The notes: generated from the letters alone by a model not told the origin. A stretch of DNA of 64,000 nt from Chlamydoabsidia padenii (GCA_025330725.1 JAIWND010000005.1:682001-746000), one strand, 5' to 3'. Counted from the first letter of the stretch, positions 1 through 11,657 are shown. Program-made: numbers and translations.

Positions 1-69
1 ACACTAGAGTATAAATAAAAAGGAAGGATTAGTATCAGCCTTTTGGTTATTTCCGTCTATTCACTTACC

Positions 70-1173
70 ATTGTCAATCACATGAAGCACGCCATTGGAA
101 GCTTCGATGTCATAAATTGTAACATTTGCATTGGAGATTCCATTTCCGATCCAGTAAACAGTAGTATTAGATGAATTTCCTCCAGATTGAGCCGAGCCAC
201 CACCCCCAGAAGAAGAAGATTGAGCATCCATCAATTGTTTGATTCTAGAGATCCAAGAAGCCGCTTGAGGAGCTAGTCCAGCATCACCACCCGTACTATT
301 CCCTGTTCCACCAGATGTAGGAGTGGTACTATTATTACCAGATGATCCACCATCGGGAGAAGTGTTATTACCACCAGAAGAAGTACCGTTGCCGCTATCG
401 ATACTAGAAGAGTTTTGCAGAGTTGTGTTGCTGTTCAGGATAAAAGGCATACCATAACCAAATTTGTCTGCGGTTTGATTCGTCAACATGGAGTTTAAAA
501 GCACTGTTTGATTTGCTTGATTATGGAGTAGCACCTTTTCTTGCAAGATATGATAATTCAAAATATCCACCACCGAGAAGTTGCTGAAAATCGTGAAGCC
601 TTGAGGGAACACACTTTGACCAGATGATTGTTGAGTATCATTGCCGGAACCACCACCAGTCGTGCTATTGGACGATCCGCCACCAGTCGTGCTATTGGAT
701 GATCCACCACCATTTTCTGTGCTGTTGGATGATCCACCACCATTTTCTGTACTGTTGGAAGCACCACCGCTACCGGGAATTGTGTCATTACCACCACCTC
801 CAGCAGCAGCCATAGCGGGCATTGTCACATTGGTTCCATCAGTTCCACCAGAAGTTCCACTAGAGCCAGTAGTATTGTTTGATTGATCACCGGAGCCACC
901 GCCGCCGCCGCCTTGAGATTGCTGAGTTTCTTGGAACTCTTGGATCAAACGGTCAAATACAGCATCAGATGGTACAAAGAGAGTGATATTGCCAGGTTGA
1001 GATAATAGATCCAGTACAGGCTTGTAATCAGGTGAGCTTTGCAATAGTTGAATAAACTTTGGTGATGGACTGAGTTGAGTCGTATTCAAGATGGCCAAGA
1101 GCGTACTGTTTGTCAGTTGGGCAGTTGTACCGACTACACCTAGAGCAGCCAGTAAAAGAGTTTTCACCAACAT
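70..1173 (-). CDS. Fasciclin (FAS1) domain secreted protein, 3' end off window
   Basis: FAS1 domains mediate cell adhesion at fungal cell surfaces. The ATG at 1173 is preferred to an upstream in-frame ATG because it begins a signal peptide (MLVKTLLLAALGVVG). The FAS1 core starts near residue 20: a region ending in ITLFVPSDAVFDRL matches the H1 box, VDILNYHILQEK precedes the H2 region, and VLHVIDN is the usual C-terminal strand. The domain is interrupted by a long insert rich in Gly, Ser, Asn and Thr with many N-glycosylation sequons. After the codon for VIDNG the sequence is a GTAAGT donor (position 69 leftward), so the gene continues through an intron beyond the left edge and the in-frame stop at 61 lies inside that intron. 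A GPI anchor or further FAS1 domain may lie outside. Family call is firm; the full length is unknown. Confidence 0.85.
645..790 (-). repeat. Short in-frame repeats coding Gly/Ser/Asn/Thr linker
   Basis: Inside the FAS1 gene, four near-identical units of about 27-30 bases encode variants of GGGSSNSTE/T. Adjacent pairs are almost base-for-base identical, indicating recent slippage or unequal exchange. Each unit keeps an Asn-x-Ser/Thr sequon, so repeat number would change the count of potential N-glycans. Confidence 0.8.
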
Positions 1174-2107
1174 AATCCAATAATGTTTAAGAAAGAAAAA
1201 AAAAAAGGAAGGAGTTAGAAGACAATAAAAAAAAAAAAAATAGGGTAATAAGTAAATGATATTTACCATTATGCCATCGGTTTTTGTTCAATCAGACTGA
1301 AACATAGCTTGTTATAATGACCATCATAGCCTTGGAATAGGCAAGCATCCCTGCATTGATAATATATAAAAAAAAAAAAATAAGACAGTTAGCATAATCC
1401 AAACCCCCAAAAAGTAAAACAAAGAAACAGGGCCTTCAGATATTTCAAACCATGACTTATCAACAACGAGATAGCGTCCGTAGAGGCCACATCATTCAGT
1501 CAGGGATAACTTATAATATAATATCATCATAATAAAGCCCTGTCTTTCCCAAACCCATCCAATCCGCTTTTTTGGACTTACCATCCCCGTCAATCCACGT
1601 CCCCCATTGTTACACGCCTGTTTTCGAACCACCTGCCTTGTATTCCCAAAGAGGTTGACTTCTAAACCATAGCGAATAACAAAACCAAAAAAATTTCATT
1701 TTGTAGAGTTTGTGTTCCGCTTTGTAAAATTTCGCCGCCTTAATGGAGTTCGTAATCTTGAGTTGACGGAGAGGAGAATACCAGCATTGTGACAGAGTAG
1801 ATTAAAGTAGATTAATAGTTAGCTTGTGTAGATAATAAAAAAAGAGAATGGAGTGTAAAAGGACATGAATTGATTGGATAAAAGGGAAGAGAATGAAGGA
1901 TAAACAATTGGGGCCACGTCAATTATTTTTAAAAAATCCAAAGTCGGCATTTAAATATATATTCCCTGTTGGCCAATCCAAATCAAGATATGATTATGGT
2001 AAGATTATGTCGGCCAATAAAAAAAAAAAAAAAGTGAGTACTTCTTATTCCTCACGCCTTTCTATGATGCGGATGGGGTGTCGAATCTGCCGGTCGTATT
2101 TATGCAC
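1174..2107. other. Spacer upstream of the FAS1 gene
   Basis: No coding region can be supported. It holds two A/T homopolymers (near 1229 and 1367) and an A-rich stretch before a weak plus-strand ORF at 1893, which I treat as chance. A GCGGCGAAATTT-like sequence (minus orientation, about 1728-1740) resembles the recurrent promoter motif described under findings. Confidence 0.4.
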
Positions 2108-2119
2108 TTAGCTTACCGA

Positions 2120-2374
2120 ACGATTATCTTGTGCTATTGTAGCGACATGTTCACGTAGGCGCATTGTAAACAGACTTGCCATCCAATATTTGACATCCTC
2201 CGTGATACGATTGATTAACTTTGCAGCGTATGCCTCCATTACCATAGTGATGTTACGTGTAAAAACATTAGCTCTAAAACGACCTGGACGACGATAAGGT
2301 GTATCCATAAGCAATGTCAAATGCTCATTTGTCTTCATTTTCAAGTATTTCTTGTAGCCGAACAAAAGGTTCAT
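2120..2374 (-). CDS. Exon-like ORF, unrecognised (possible mobile-element-related remnant)
   Basis: An 84-codon minus-strand frame starts with Met at 2374 and ends exactly at a good splice donor (GGTAAGC) near 2120. The encoded peptide is not low-complexity: it is basic, with segments such as TPYRRPGRFRANVFTRN and ITEDVKYWMASLFTMRLRE, and it looks like real protein. I cannot match it to a named family. Its tone is like conserved multi-copy proteins that accompany transposons in Mucoromycota, but that is an impression only. No convincing downstream exon is found before 1893, so it may be a gene fragment. Confidence 0.25.
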
Positions 2375-2630
2375 TCATTTCGCAAGCCATGTTTGGAGTG
2401 ATGGTAGTATTGGTAACAACTTATCCACCAAGAAGCAGGTGATGTATGTCATAGAGGAAACGCTTTTAGTAGATTGTTCTATAGAGTAGTCTATAAGCAG
2501 CCAAATTTCATATATATAAAAGGTCAGGAAGAGATTCTTTGTAGGGGCACTCACTCTATCAAAGAAAAAAAAAAATTCAACCGCCGCTCGCAGGATTCCC
2601 ATTCATCCTGGAAAATGCTAGGCGTAGGGA

Positions 2631-3081
2631 ATTTTGGAAGAGCACTACTCGCTCCGTTGTCAACGGATGCTAATGATTAAGATGGCGATGTGGATATTAT
2701 AGCATATTTCCAACATACCTTACCGCAAAAGCCAAGCTCCAAGACCCTTGTGTCGGTAATTCCAGACTTGTGATGACTTTTACATCTCATTTGCAAGAAA
2801 GAAAAAAAAAAGTACGAAGAGGAACCAGATTTTCATTTTCAGATCCCGCCTGCCTCTACTAAAATTTTGAAAGAGCTCTACTCGCTCCAATTGTCAACGG
2901 ATGCTAATGATTAAGATGGCGATGTGAACACCATAGCATATTTCCAACAAAAGTCACCGCCAAAGCCAAGTTCCAAGATTCTTGTGTCAGTATGTTCAGG
3001 CTTGCGATGACTTTTACCTTTTCTTTGCGACGAAGATTTTTTTTTTCCTAGACGAAAAGAAACTTCATTTTCAAACGCCGA
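2631..3081. repeat. Tandem direct repeat, two copies of about 215-230 bases
   Basis: Copy A runs about 2631-2848 and copy B about 2863-3081. They share long identical blocks, for example TCAACGGATGCTAATGATTA followed by AGATGGCGATGTG, then AGCATATTTCCAACA, then CTTGTGTC and TGATGACTTTTAC, and both finish with TTCATTTTCA followed by a CCG-containing end. Differences are mostly point changes plus a longer A/T run. No ORF is conserved between the copies. A related, inverted piece lies near 25403-25545. Confidence 0.8.
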
Positions 3082-3330
3082 GTCAAAATTCCGTGCGCCT
3101 AGCAATTCCCTCCATCCATCAAATGGGTGACATGCATGAATGGAAGATAGCGGCCTACAGAATTCCAATTCTAAGACCTACCTATAGGAAAGCCACCCTT
3201 CTCTCTTTCCATACTTATATATTATTCTTTCTGTCCGGATTCGAAGTTTTGCATAAATGTGGATTTCACTGCAATTATGTATTGTACATGATTATACCTG
3301 ATCGATCGCGCAATTTACAAGATAAATCGT

Positions 3331-3333
<3 letters not shown>

Positions 3334-3394
<61 letters not shown>
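3334..3394. repeat. Poly-T tract, 61 bases
   Basis: An uninterrupted run of 61 T residues in non-coding DNA, just right of the tandem repeat. Confidence 0.95.
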
Positions 3395-3397
<3 letters not shown>

Positions 3398-3682
3398 GTG
3401 ATAGATAAAATCAAGACATGCAGGTGGAATGAAGACATATTTATCAAAACACTACCCCCTTTCAAATCCATATACGAATGAGAAGTCCAGCAAAAAACCG
3501 TATAATGTAATTGAGTAATTAGCTGTATGTCAAAAATTCATTAGCTGTCCAGTTATAAGACAGTAAAGGGTAGTGAATAAGATAAGTTGTTTTATTTAAT
3601 AAGATTATATAGATATTAATAATAGATGTTCTATGGGGGGATAAGGGATAATAAACAACACAGTATGACAATATAATAAACA

Positions 3683-3930
3683 CTACTGTAATAATATAAA
3701 AGAAGCCAGTTCACCAATTGCCATTGCTTCTTGATTGGTCAACTTGAGATCGTCAACAGTCTCCATAACAGAATTTGAGTCTTCATTATATTGATGTAAA
3801 GATTTGCCTCACAGAGCCACCCAGTCTTTTTTTTCTTCTTTACTTTACGTACCAGAAACAAAGAGAGACCACGAAACACCAGAGAAAACAATCAAGGAAG
3901 AAAGCCCAACCATAACGAATGAAGACAAAC
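3683..3930 (-). CDS. 3' exons of an unresolved small membrane protein gene
   Basis: Two minus-strand exons fit together in frame. Exon 3930-3853 follows a TTGTAG acceptor and can encode a hydrophobic helix (VMVGLSSLIVFSGVSWSLF). It ends at a GTACGT donor, and after a 45-base intron the exon 3807-3683 continues in the same phase with an acidic tail (DSNSVMETVDDLKL, then EAMAIGELASFILLQ and stop). Further good minus-strand donors near 3995 and 4405 show that transcription and splicing extend to about 4420, but no upstream exon I tried joins in frame with a start codon. A GCGGGGTTTAAA element at 4757-4770 is in the right place and orientation for a promoter. Product unknown; could be a decayed gene. 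Confidence 0.35.
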
Positions 3931-4019
3931 CTACAATAAGAGCAAGAAGTGTCATTAGTAACAATGTCTTTTCATTTTTTTTTCTTTACTTACCATAAAG
4001 TTCCCATAAACATTACACA

Positions 4020-4420
4020 TCATGATCCATCCCCATGAATCAAATGGAGCGCGGTAACTGGTGGCGAATGCAACAAGCCCGAAACTAGGTAGATCCCCAT
4101 TAATGCTTCAACATACCAGATATCCCGCTTTACCAGCACAACCCATTCGCGAGCAGATCCAGGTGTGGAACAGGACACGATGTCGCCTACGTCCTGCCAC
4201 GGCAAAAAGGCTAGGCCTAATCACTATTCTACACAAGGTAGCCGCCTCGCAAAATCTGCCAACTTATCCATTTGATTACCAACAGGAGACTTCACATATC
4301 AGAGGCAAAGAGGGAGTATAAACCTATGTAAATAATTAACAATTCAGTTAGAGTATAAACTAGTAACAACTTTGGCTGAGAATCATTCGAGATGCATTGA
4401 CTTACCTTTATGACCAGAAT
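4020..4420 (-). other. Probable 5' exons of the same unresolved gene
   Basis: The minus strand has splice donors GTAAGT at about 3995 and 4404 and an acceptor CATAG near 4329. A 61-codon open frame at 4205-4020 reads like protein (REWVVLVKRDIWYVEALMG), but an alternative splicing of the same bases gives a different hydrophobic reading with ATSYRAPFDSWGWIMM. The two cannot both be right and neither joins cleanly to the 3' exons. Transcript evidence would decide. Confidence 0.25.
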
Positions 4421-4915
4421 CACAATAAGAGGGAGGAAGCCATGAGATTACATCCACCAGAAAACAAGTTTTTCATATAGACAGCCGTTAGGTGATTCAT
4501 TGATTACTTTTGTGTGTGAATGAATCTATCTTGTAATCATGACCAGCAATAGGAATGAGTGCGGGGGGACAACTTGTCTGTCAAGCACAGGTTCTTGAGG
4601 GGGTGTTTGATTAAAGGGTATGTTTGTGTAAAGGGGAGTTTTCAAGTGAGTAGGGTAATGTCTAAAGCATAATGACTAAATGGAGAAGAGGGAAGAGAGA
4701 AAGACAATTGGAGAATTGGTGGCAGCATTAAATACAGGCACGAAGTTTGAGGACCATTTTTTAAACCCCGCCGTGTTTTTTTTTGGTTACATGCTATGGT
4801 AAACCAAGTACTTTTTTTTTTTTTTTATTGTCAACAGTGGTAAAAAGTATATATAAAAGTTTACACTATACTAAAATTACACCTAGCACTTATTGGATTG
4901 ATAATCATTGTCGAA
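4421..4915. other. Spacer between unresolved gene and enoyl-CoA hydratase
   Basis: Contains a T/A homopolymer at about 4811-4826, a minus-oriented GCGGGGTTTAAA motif (4757-4770), and the 3' untranslated region of the enoyl-CoA hydratase gene. No gene is seen. Confidence 0.4.
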
Positions 4916-6350
4916 TTATTGGTTGGTGAAGTTGGCCTTTCGCTTTTCAACAAAAGCAGCCATGCCTTCCTTTTGATCGGCCTGTAGATAAAATTAAAGT
5001 TCCGTTAGTATGTCATGTCAAATAATCTATATCAGGGAGGTAGTCAATAACTTACAGTGCCAAAGAGAGATTGGAAAAGAATACGTTCCCATCGCAAACC
5101 AGCAGAAAGAGGAACTTCAAAGGCTATTTGCCATTCCCCCCACCAACAAAAAAAAAAAGTTTAGAAGATGAGTATTTGATCTTTACCATTATTCATGCGT
5201 TGACTTACATTTGTTGACAGCTTCCTTGGCCATTTGGACAGAGGCTTGACCCATGCTGGCGATCTTTTCAGCAGTCTTCAAAGTTTCATCGACAAGTTCG
5301 GCAGGAGGGACCACTTTACTGACAAGACCTATAGATTGATAACCAAAACGAAATAAAGCATCATTAAGTATCACCTTTTCATGTCGATTGTTTTTTAAAA
5401 CTTACCCAAAGAGAGAGCTTCGGTAGCGTTCAAATTGATGGAGCCTGTGAGAATCATTTCCATTGCCTTTGATTTACCAACAGCTTTAACAAGACGTTGA
5501 GAGCCACCAGCACCAGGGATAACACCAAGCTTGATTTCAGGTTGTCCAAAGACGGCGTTTTCACCGGCATAGATGATCTAATTAAAGTTTAAGAATCAAT
5601 ACCGGCTAAATATATAGAAATACCCTTTCCTTGGATGGTATATTTTATTGCATTACTTACATCGCACATCATGGCCAATTCACAACCACCACCAAGCTAT
5701 ATTCGCAATAAACAAGTATTAGTAAGACCGTGTTCTTTCATTCCATTTCCAATTGACTTACAGCATAACCATTCACAGCCGCAAGGATAGGCTTCTTGAT
5801 TTCAGTCATTTCAGCCCAGTGACCCAAAAAGTTGTTTTTGTAAGTTTCAATGAATACTTTGTCCTTCATTTCCTTGATATCGGCACCAGCTAGAGATATA
5901 TAAAAAAAAAGGTATGTCAAGTAAAAGATGAGTACACCATGAATATCTTTTTTTGTTTTTTTAAACTTACCAGCAAAAGCCTTTTCGGAGCCAGTGATAA
6001 CAACAGCACCAATGTTGTCGTTAGCATCGTAGTTGCGGAGAGCTTCGTTTACTTCCACAAAGAGTTCACCACACAAAGCATTAAGAGCCTTGGGGCGGTT
6101 CAAAGTAATCAAACCCACCTTACCACGAGTTTCAGTAAGAATATGGTTATAAGACTTGTCAACAGTTTGAGCTTCTATAAACAGTAAAACAAAAACAAAA
6201 GTTAGATACAACTTGAACGCGTTCGACACTTTCCTCCACTAACTTACGTCTTAAAACAAAACCAGTGCTGAAGGCACGCGCACCAGTATGGGCAGCCTTT
6301 TGAGCAGTAAGGGGCTTGGTGATAGCAGAGCTGAAGAAAGTTCGAAGCAT
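4916..6350 (-). CDS. Mitochondrial enoyl-CoA hydratase (crotonase, ECHS1-type)
   Basis: Hydrates 2-enoyl-CoA to 3-hydroxyacyl-CoA in mitochondrial beta-oxidation and branched amino-acid breakdown. Eight exons can be read: 6350-6248, 6174-5971, 5889-5762, 5696-5661, 5577-5406, 5328-5209, 5123-5056 and 4981-4916. The N-terminus ([14 protein letters not shown]) is rich in Ser, Thr, Arg and Lys without acids, as in a mitochondrial presequence. Crotonase landmarks follow in order: RPKALNALC, the oxyanion-hole motif [10 protein letters not shown] made by joining exons 2 and 3, [15 protein letters not shown] with the first catalytic Glu, and [15 protein letters not shown] with the second catalytic Glu. 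The C-terminus ends KRKANFTNQ, typical of the family. The whole chain is close to the usual 290 residues. Nothing looks broken. Confidence 0.95.
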
Positions 6351-7033
6351 AATCAAGTGTAATTGTTGTTTTTAAGAAGAATGTAAAAAGAAAAAGAGAG
6401 AGAAAAGAAAAAAAGAGCGTCCCCCCTCTCTTTTTTTCTCGGTCGTCTGTCGGAGATGGAACTATTTTATAGTCTACGTTTTTATATACAGTGGGGGATC
6501 CGTATCAGAGTCACTCACTTTCACATGAGTATGTCCAACCCGAGTGAAAACTTTGACAGTGTTCATTCAACCCACTGACATCCAATATACAAAAAAGATA
6601 TGGATGCCTCACAAAGTAAAAGGAGAATGTATCTTTCACACGTCGCATACATACTACTCTGAATTTTTCCCACGGTCGCCCAGCGCACACTGGAAATTCA
6701 AATTCCGTTTTTCGCCCTTTTCCCCTCCAAAATATTTGCACACACTCTGATAGAGGATGCATTAGGGCTGGGCATTATTCAGCCCCTTTGGGAGTGGCTA
6801 ATGATCAGTATCATCGTAGAGGCATGAATTTCATGCAAAATGTTACTGTTGTGGTTTTTAAAAGATTAAGTCAACAAATACCGAGACATCAAGGGTCCTA
6901 TAGACCATTTACTTTAGAGAAGATAGACAATGAGGTTTTTATTGATATTATGTGTTAAATAGTGTAAAACAAAGTGGAGATTATAATAACAGGTATGATG
7001 TATAATGTAGTATATAGTTTGATCGACGATGAA
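6351..7033. other. Promoter region of enoyl-CoA hydratase and 3' region of the seven-helix gene
   Basis: Pyrimidine-rich stretches lie just upstream of the hydratase start. A minus-oriented CGGAATTTGAA sits at 6698-6707. GGGCTG (6765-6770) and CAGCCC (6780-6785) form a small inverted repeat. No gene is supported. Confidence 0.4.
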
Positions 7034-9094
7034 TCAATCCCGTCGATTGACCGCCTGTAATCTAATAGAAGTCTGTTGGTGAGAGGGAGAGTCGTGTTCG
7101 AGGGAATCTTCTTCATCGGGATCATTCGCCACTTGCATATAAGGATTGTCAGCATAAGGTCTAAACTTCAGTCTATTGTGTATTAAGAAAGAAGGGTTAG
7201 AGGGAGATGATTCATATCTTTTTTTCCTTTTTCTTTTTTTTTTTTTTTTTACCCAATAAAGATGTAGAAGGAAAGCGTGGCAATTTCGCTGACAGCTTCA
7301 CCAAACCAACTGACATACTGGAATGGAAGGATTGCTTGTAAAAGTTGTACGATGATTCGAGTGACATAGATGTATATCAATGTAACGACATAAAAAGAGG
7401 ACCATAACTTGTATTTTCCCATTACATCCGTTTCTAAATAAATAAATAAAGACACGATTAGTCTGACAGCTTTTGATTCTCCCTTTACCGAGTTTACCTT
7501 TCCCATCAGCCGTAGTTCCTGTCCCTAGGTTTTTGCGTGTTTGTAAGATGGTCCAAAGAATGATACCACAGGCAACCAAGTCGATGATTGGAAATAGCAT
7601 ATTCTATAAAAGAGAAATTAAAATGGTGCTTATTAATGTTGTATAATCTTACCCAAAATGGCCATTCAGCAGATCCAAGTGCAGCCTCTCCCCCGATAGC
7701 CGATGCCACATTAGCCAAAATTTGTAGAGGTACCACTATGGAGATCACACTTTTATCTCTTGAGGATAAGAATGGTTTGATAAACATCCACCCAGAAGCC
7801 AATAGTACTATGAAGAGTGAAAAGTTTGATGTTAGTTCTAATGCTCTAACCCTATACTACCCTTTTGTAATCATTTACCTACCTATAATCAGTATACTGA
7901 GTAAGCCCTTGATTCTACCCAAACAGACATGTGAGTACTAGTAGATGATTCCCCATTCCATGTTTTGATTACTTACGATGCAAAGACATAAAATCCAATA
8001 CTCCATCCACCCGATAGCACACCAATCTTCATATAATGATACTTTGCCTATATAAAAGATAAAAATAATCAAATAGTTTGTCATTAAACCCCTATTTCTC
8101 TACATCAACCGACAAACTATATCATACATACCGACTGTAATGCCTTGTTGACAACAATGATTACCATCAAGATTAACCTAGGTTTCAAAAAGAAAGAAAT
8201 TAGTTGTTTAACTAGACTTGATCCTTTATTATTTACATTAGCCAATGAGCACGAAAGACTTTTGTATCTTTTCGTACCAATAACAAATGGATCCAGTAGG
8301 CGGCGGCCGAGAGATAGGCGAAGGATGAGAGTCCATAGACCAAAGGTAACGGGGAGTCACCTGCAGAGAGATGATTGTTTCCTGGATTTACTTCATCAAC
8401 AGTTAACTATTCAATACAAAAAAAAAAAAAAAAAAAAAAAGATGAGTGTCATGATAAGTTTATCTGGCATCACTACTTACTTTAAATGACACCGCGGTAT
8501 CTTTACAGTTCACAAAGAGAACTTGCCAAACCCCAGCTTCTTGAGTTCCAACATCAAAATGAGTCGTCCACCTATATGTATATATATAAAGTAAAGCAAG
8601 TTAATGATGAATGCCATCTCCACAACCTTTTCTTTTTCTTTTTTTTCCATACATACGATTCGGTAATGGGAGTTGGTATGTTGTGTACTTCAGCCACTTT
8701 GTCATCCAGTTCGTCCTTTACAAATCTGTTGTCCAATAAACATGATATGCCACTGTTGGTATTTGGTGAGGATTGATCTTGATCTTGGAGGAGAGTACCG
8801 ATGGCGTGGCCTTTCCGAATATAAAAGGCAACTGTCCCAGGCGAAGTGTTGTTTGATAGCTATATTAAATAAAAGGGAATGAGTTAATGATACAATACTC
8901 TTTTTTTTTTTTTTCGGTGGTATGCTTACTTTATAGTTTTCCAATGTCAGGGTCAGTTGTCCGTTCTCCAGGAAGCCGAAATCAGCGACTTCGACAAGTT
9001 TTCGTTCGTCATTAGTGAGTTCTAGGGGCGGCCGTGCAAAGACAAGAAGAGCATGAAGGGTACACAAGTAAAGAGGCCATAATGTCAGTTTCAT
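7034..9094 (-). CDS. Lung seven-transmembrane receptor family protein (PTM1/GPR107-like)
   Basis: GOST-family proteins are Golgi/endosomal seven-helix membrane proteins linked to retrograde traffic; yeast members include Ptm1. The gene has about twelve short exons. It begins with a signal peptide (MKLTLWPLYLCTLHALLVFA), followed by the family's lumenal domain (ADFGFLENGQLTLTL near residue 40; EAGVWQVLFVNC before the membrane region). Seven hydrophobic segments follow, starting with LPLVYGLSSFAYLSAAAYW and including KIGVLSGGWSIGFYVFA and SVISIVVPLQILANVAS. The last helix leads into the hallmark cytosolic motif FRPYADNPYMQV. Exon phases agree throughout and the final stop is at 7034. A second in-frame Met exists upstream of 9094, but the chosen one starts the signal peptide directly. 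Confidence 0.9.
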
Positions 9095-9441
9095 GGTGCA
9101 TATAGCAAAGGACCTTATGTTATTGATGCAGATCAAGTTGGTATAGACAAGATGTAAAAAGTAAAAGAGCAGTGATGGAAATCCAAAAAATTGATAAAGC
9201 AAACCGGAGTTTAAAGTACCACACACACTTTTGTAGATGGTAAGATCAATAAAGTCATTTTATTGAAAGGGGAAGGGGTTTATATACATATGTGATATAT
9301 AAAAAAAGACAACAGACTAGGTAAAAGATAATAAAAAAAAAAAAAGTTTTGGTATGTATAACTATATAAAATAAAGTGTAAAGGGGAAAGGAAGGAAAAG
9401 GATAAATGATACTGGTAACTAAAAATAAGGTGGGACTAAAT
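9095..9441. other. Short spacer between the seven-helix gene and the MARVEL gene
   Basis: Holds the upstream region of the seven-helix gene, with CCGGAGTTTAAA at 9204-9215, and the 3' untranslated region of the MARVEL gene. No gene is seen. Confidence 0.4.
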
Positions 9442-10536
9442 CTAAAACCGGTGTTCAGGAGGAGCAGGTGAGCCATAATGACTGGGCTGAGGCATAGCGA
9501 AGCCGCCGGACATGGGAGGATCGTAAGGCTGTTGGTGATCGAATGTACCCGAATGTGGAGGAGGTTGATAATAAGATGGATCTTCAAATGGCGAAGATTC
9601 ATAATGTTGTTGAGGAATGTTATGAGGAGGAGGAGTGACAGTATGTAAAGGTCTGGCTTGTTCAAATGATTGAGGTCGCATTCCACCAATATCATCTTCT
9701 TCATCACCATAGTAACTGGGGTTTTTAAATGGACTTTCTTGTTGGTGGTGTTGTTGTTCTTCAAGTACAGAGAGTCGGTTTTGTTTGGTCTCTTTGATGT
9801 TTTGTTGAATCAGTTGTTTCTCGTTCCAAAAGATGATCATAGTACAAATCCATGCTCCAATCCACATAATACAGGTAATCCAAGCAAACGCAGCCCCAGC
9901 TTTACCCAAGTTACACTACAAAGTAATAAAAACCAAGTTAATCATTGTACTTTTATCATTTCCCATCACTCCCCTTCTTTCTTACCTGAGTAGCCCAAGC
10001 ATTGACATAATCATCACCATAGGATTTTTGAAGATTACCATCCAGAGCACAATTGGAAGGATTGTTAGAGTGGACACTCATAGCAATACCGCACGTCGCC
10101 CAGATCACTGAGTAGAAGCTAGTAAAGATCATATTGGTGCGTGGTTTCAGAGCAAATTTACCAATCTTTTTAAACTTGTTTTGATGTTCATAAGCCCAAG
10201 GGAAGTAAATGAGTATCACGGGAATACCAATCGATAGAATACCCATGGCCAGTGTATAATTAGGTCCTGGTTGACTGCCGCCCTAAATACATGCAAGAGA
10301 ATGAGTGGTTCATGAGTATGACTATAACTATTTTCCCCTTTTTTTTTCTTTCTTTTGTTCCTTTTGTTTGTACTTACATAGTATTTGCTTTCTGTAGAGA
10401 TAAGAGGTCCAACCACACAGAGTGTCAAGAAGGTCATGAAGAATTGTGCAAAGTGGAAACCCATCTTCACCCGAGAGAGCCAAGGCATATTAGCGGGGAC
10501 ATTGACAGGTACTTCAAGTGTGAATCCTTTTCCCAT
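9442..10536 (-). CDS. MARVEL-domain membrane protein with proline-rich cytosolic tail
   Basis: MARVEL proteins are four-helix membrane proteins that organise plasma-membrane domains and vesicle traffic in fungi. Three exons (10536-10378, 10282-9986, 9915-9442) join in frame. Four hydrophobic helices are visible: FHFAQFFMTFLTLCVVG, TLAMGILSIGIPVILIYF, NMIFTSFYSVIWATCGIAM and AFAWITCIMWIGAWICTM. The loop between helices 3 and 4 has two Cys (SNCALD; QCNLG). The C-terminal 110 residues are hydrophilic, rich in Gln, Pro, His and Tyr, with two similar blocks SPFKNPSYYGDEED and SPFEDPSYYQPPP that look like short adaptor-binding repeats. Specific orthology was not determined. Confidence 0.85.
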
Positions 10537-11657
10537 TGCAGTATATATAAGAGAGGGAGAAGTTATAAAGATAAAGTATATATAAAAAAGTAAAAGAGAA
10601 GAAAAAAAAAAAGACAATAACAAAAAAGAAGAAAAGGAAAAATCGTCAGCCTCCAAGAAAAATGAAGCCGACCGCAATTTGAATTTTTTATGGAAAAATG
10701 TGTTACACAGTAAATAAAATCTTTACCACTGCCAAGACGGGAGAGGTTATGATGTGTATCCAATGAGCTCTTTTTTCTGAGCAATCCTTGTTGAACAACG
10801 TCATCTTTTGATAAGAAAAAAAGGTGCTGGCATAGTTTGTGATTTAGAGAAAATCAGGGGAACTCCCAGTCATCTCAATCTAGTAGAGCCATACACCTGC
10901 AAACTAATTTTAATGTTAGCAAATCCATCGTTCATCATGTTTTGTTTATGATTCTTTTAGTGTATGTGTATGTACTAGTGCGTCTTGTGCCATGCAACAT
11001 TTTAAACCCCGTCATTGACACCTGTGGCGGGTTATTTTATCACAGCCCTTCTCAGCCCACTTTATTTCTTACTTTTTGTACATGACACAATCGTATGTTT
11101 TGAGAGGTGGTTTGGTCGATGGATCAAAGAAAAGTAATTTATAGAAAAGGATTCAGGTACCAACCTCGGAATTGGCATTCCGACTCCGACCCGTTCGGTG
11201 ATCCTTTTTAAAGAGAAATGTAAAATGACCTCTTCTTTCCTTCTTCCAACTGTTCTAAAGCTGCAAGCAAATGAAAAAGACAAAAAAAAAAAAAAAAGTC
11301 GGTATAAACTACACCCACATCAAACATTAAAGCCCAGCATAACCGAGGGACCACATACCAAAGGAACTGATAAAGATAGACATAGTTTTTATTGATATAT
11401 AATAGACATTGATAAGAATAATGTTAATAGATGGTAAGTATAAGTGTAATAATAGCTAGGTGACAACAATGATAATGTACTACAGAATAGATCCATTCTA
11501 TCCACCACCAATGTACTTGTCGTTGTTGAGTCATGTTGGTATCATATGCTTGTTGGTATAGTTGCTTGTATTTATATCACGATCCACCGTTTACCCATAG
11601 AGTATATAAAGGATAAGATTAGTGACATAAAAAAAGAGAGATGATGTACAGGACAAT
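10537..11657. other. Spacer between MARVEL gene and GSK-3
   Basis: Contains a minus-oriented TTTAAACCCCG motif (11001-11011), CGCAATTTGAA (10671-10681) and the probable 3' untranslated region of the kinase gene (about 11390-11657, AT-rich). ORFs here are short and unsupported. Confidence 0.4.

Noticed and set aside
6765..6785. Small inverted repeat GGGCTG/CAGCCC
   Set aside because: Six-base stem in a promoter-distal spacer, not enough for a terminator or element call.
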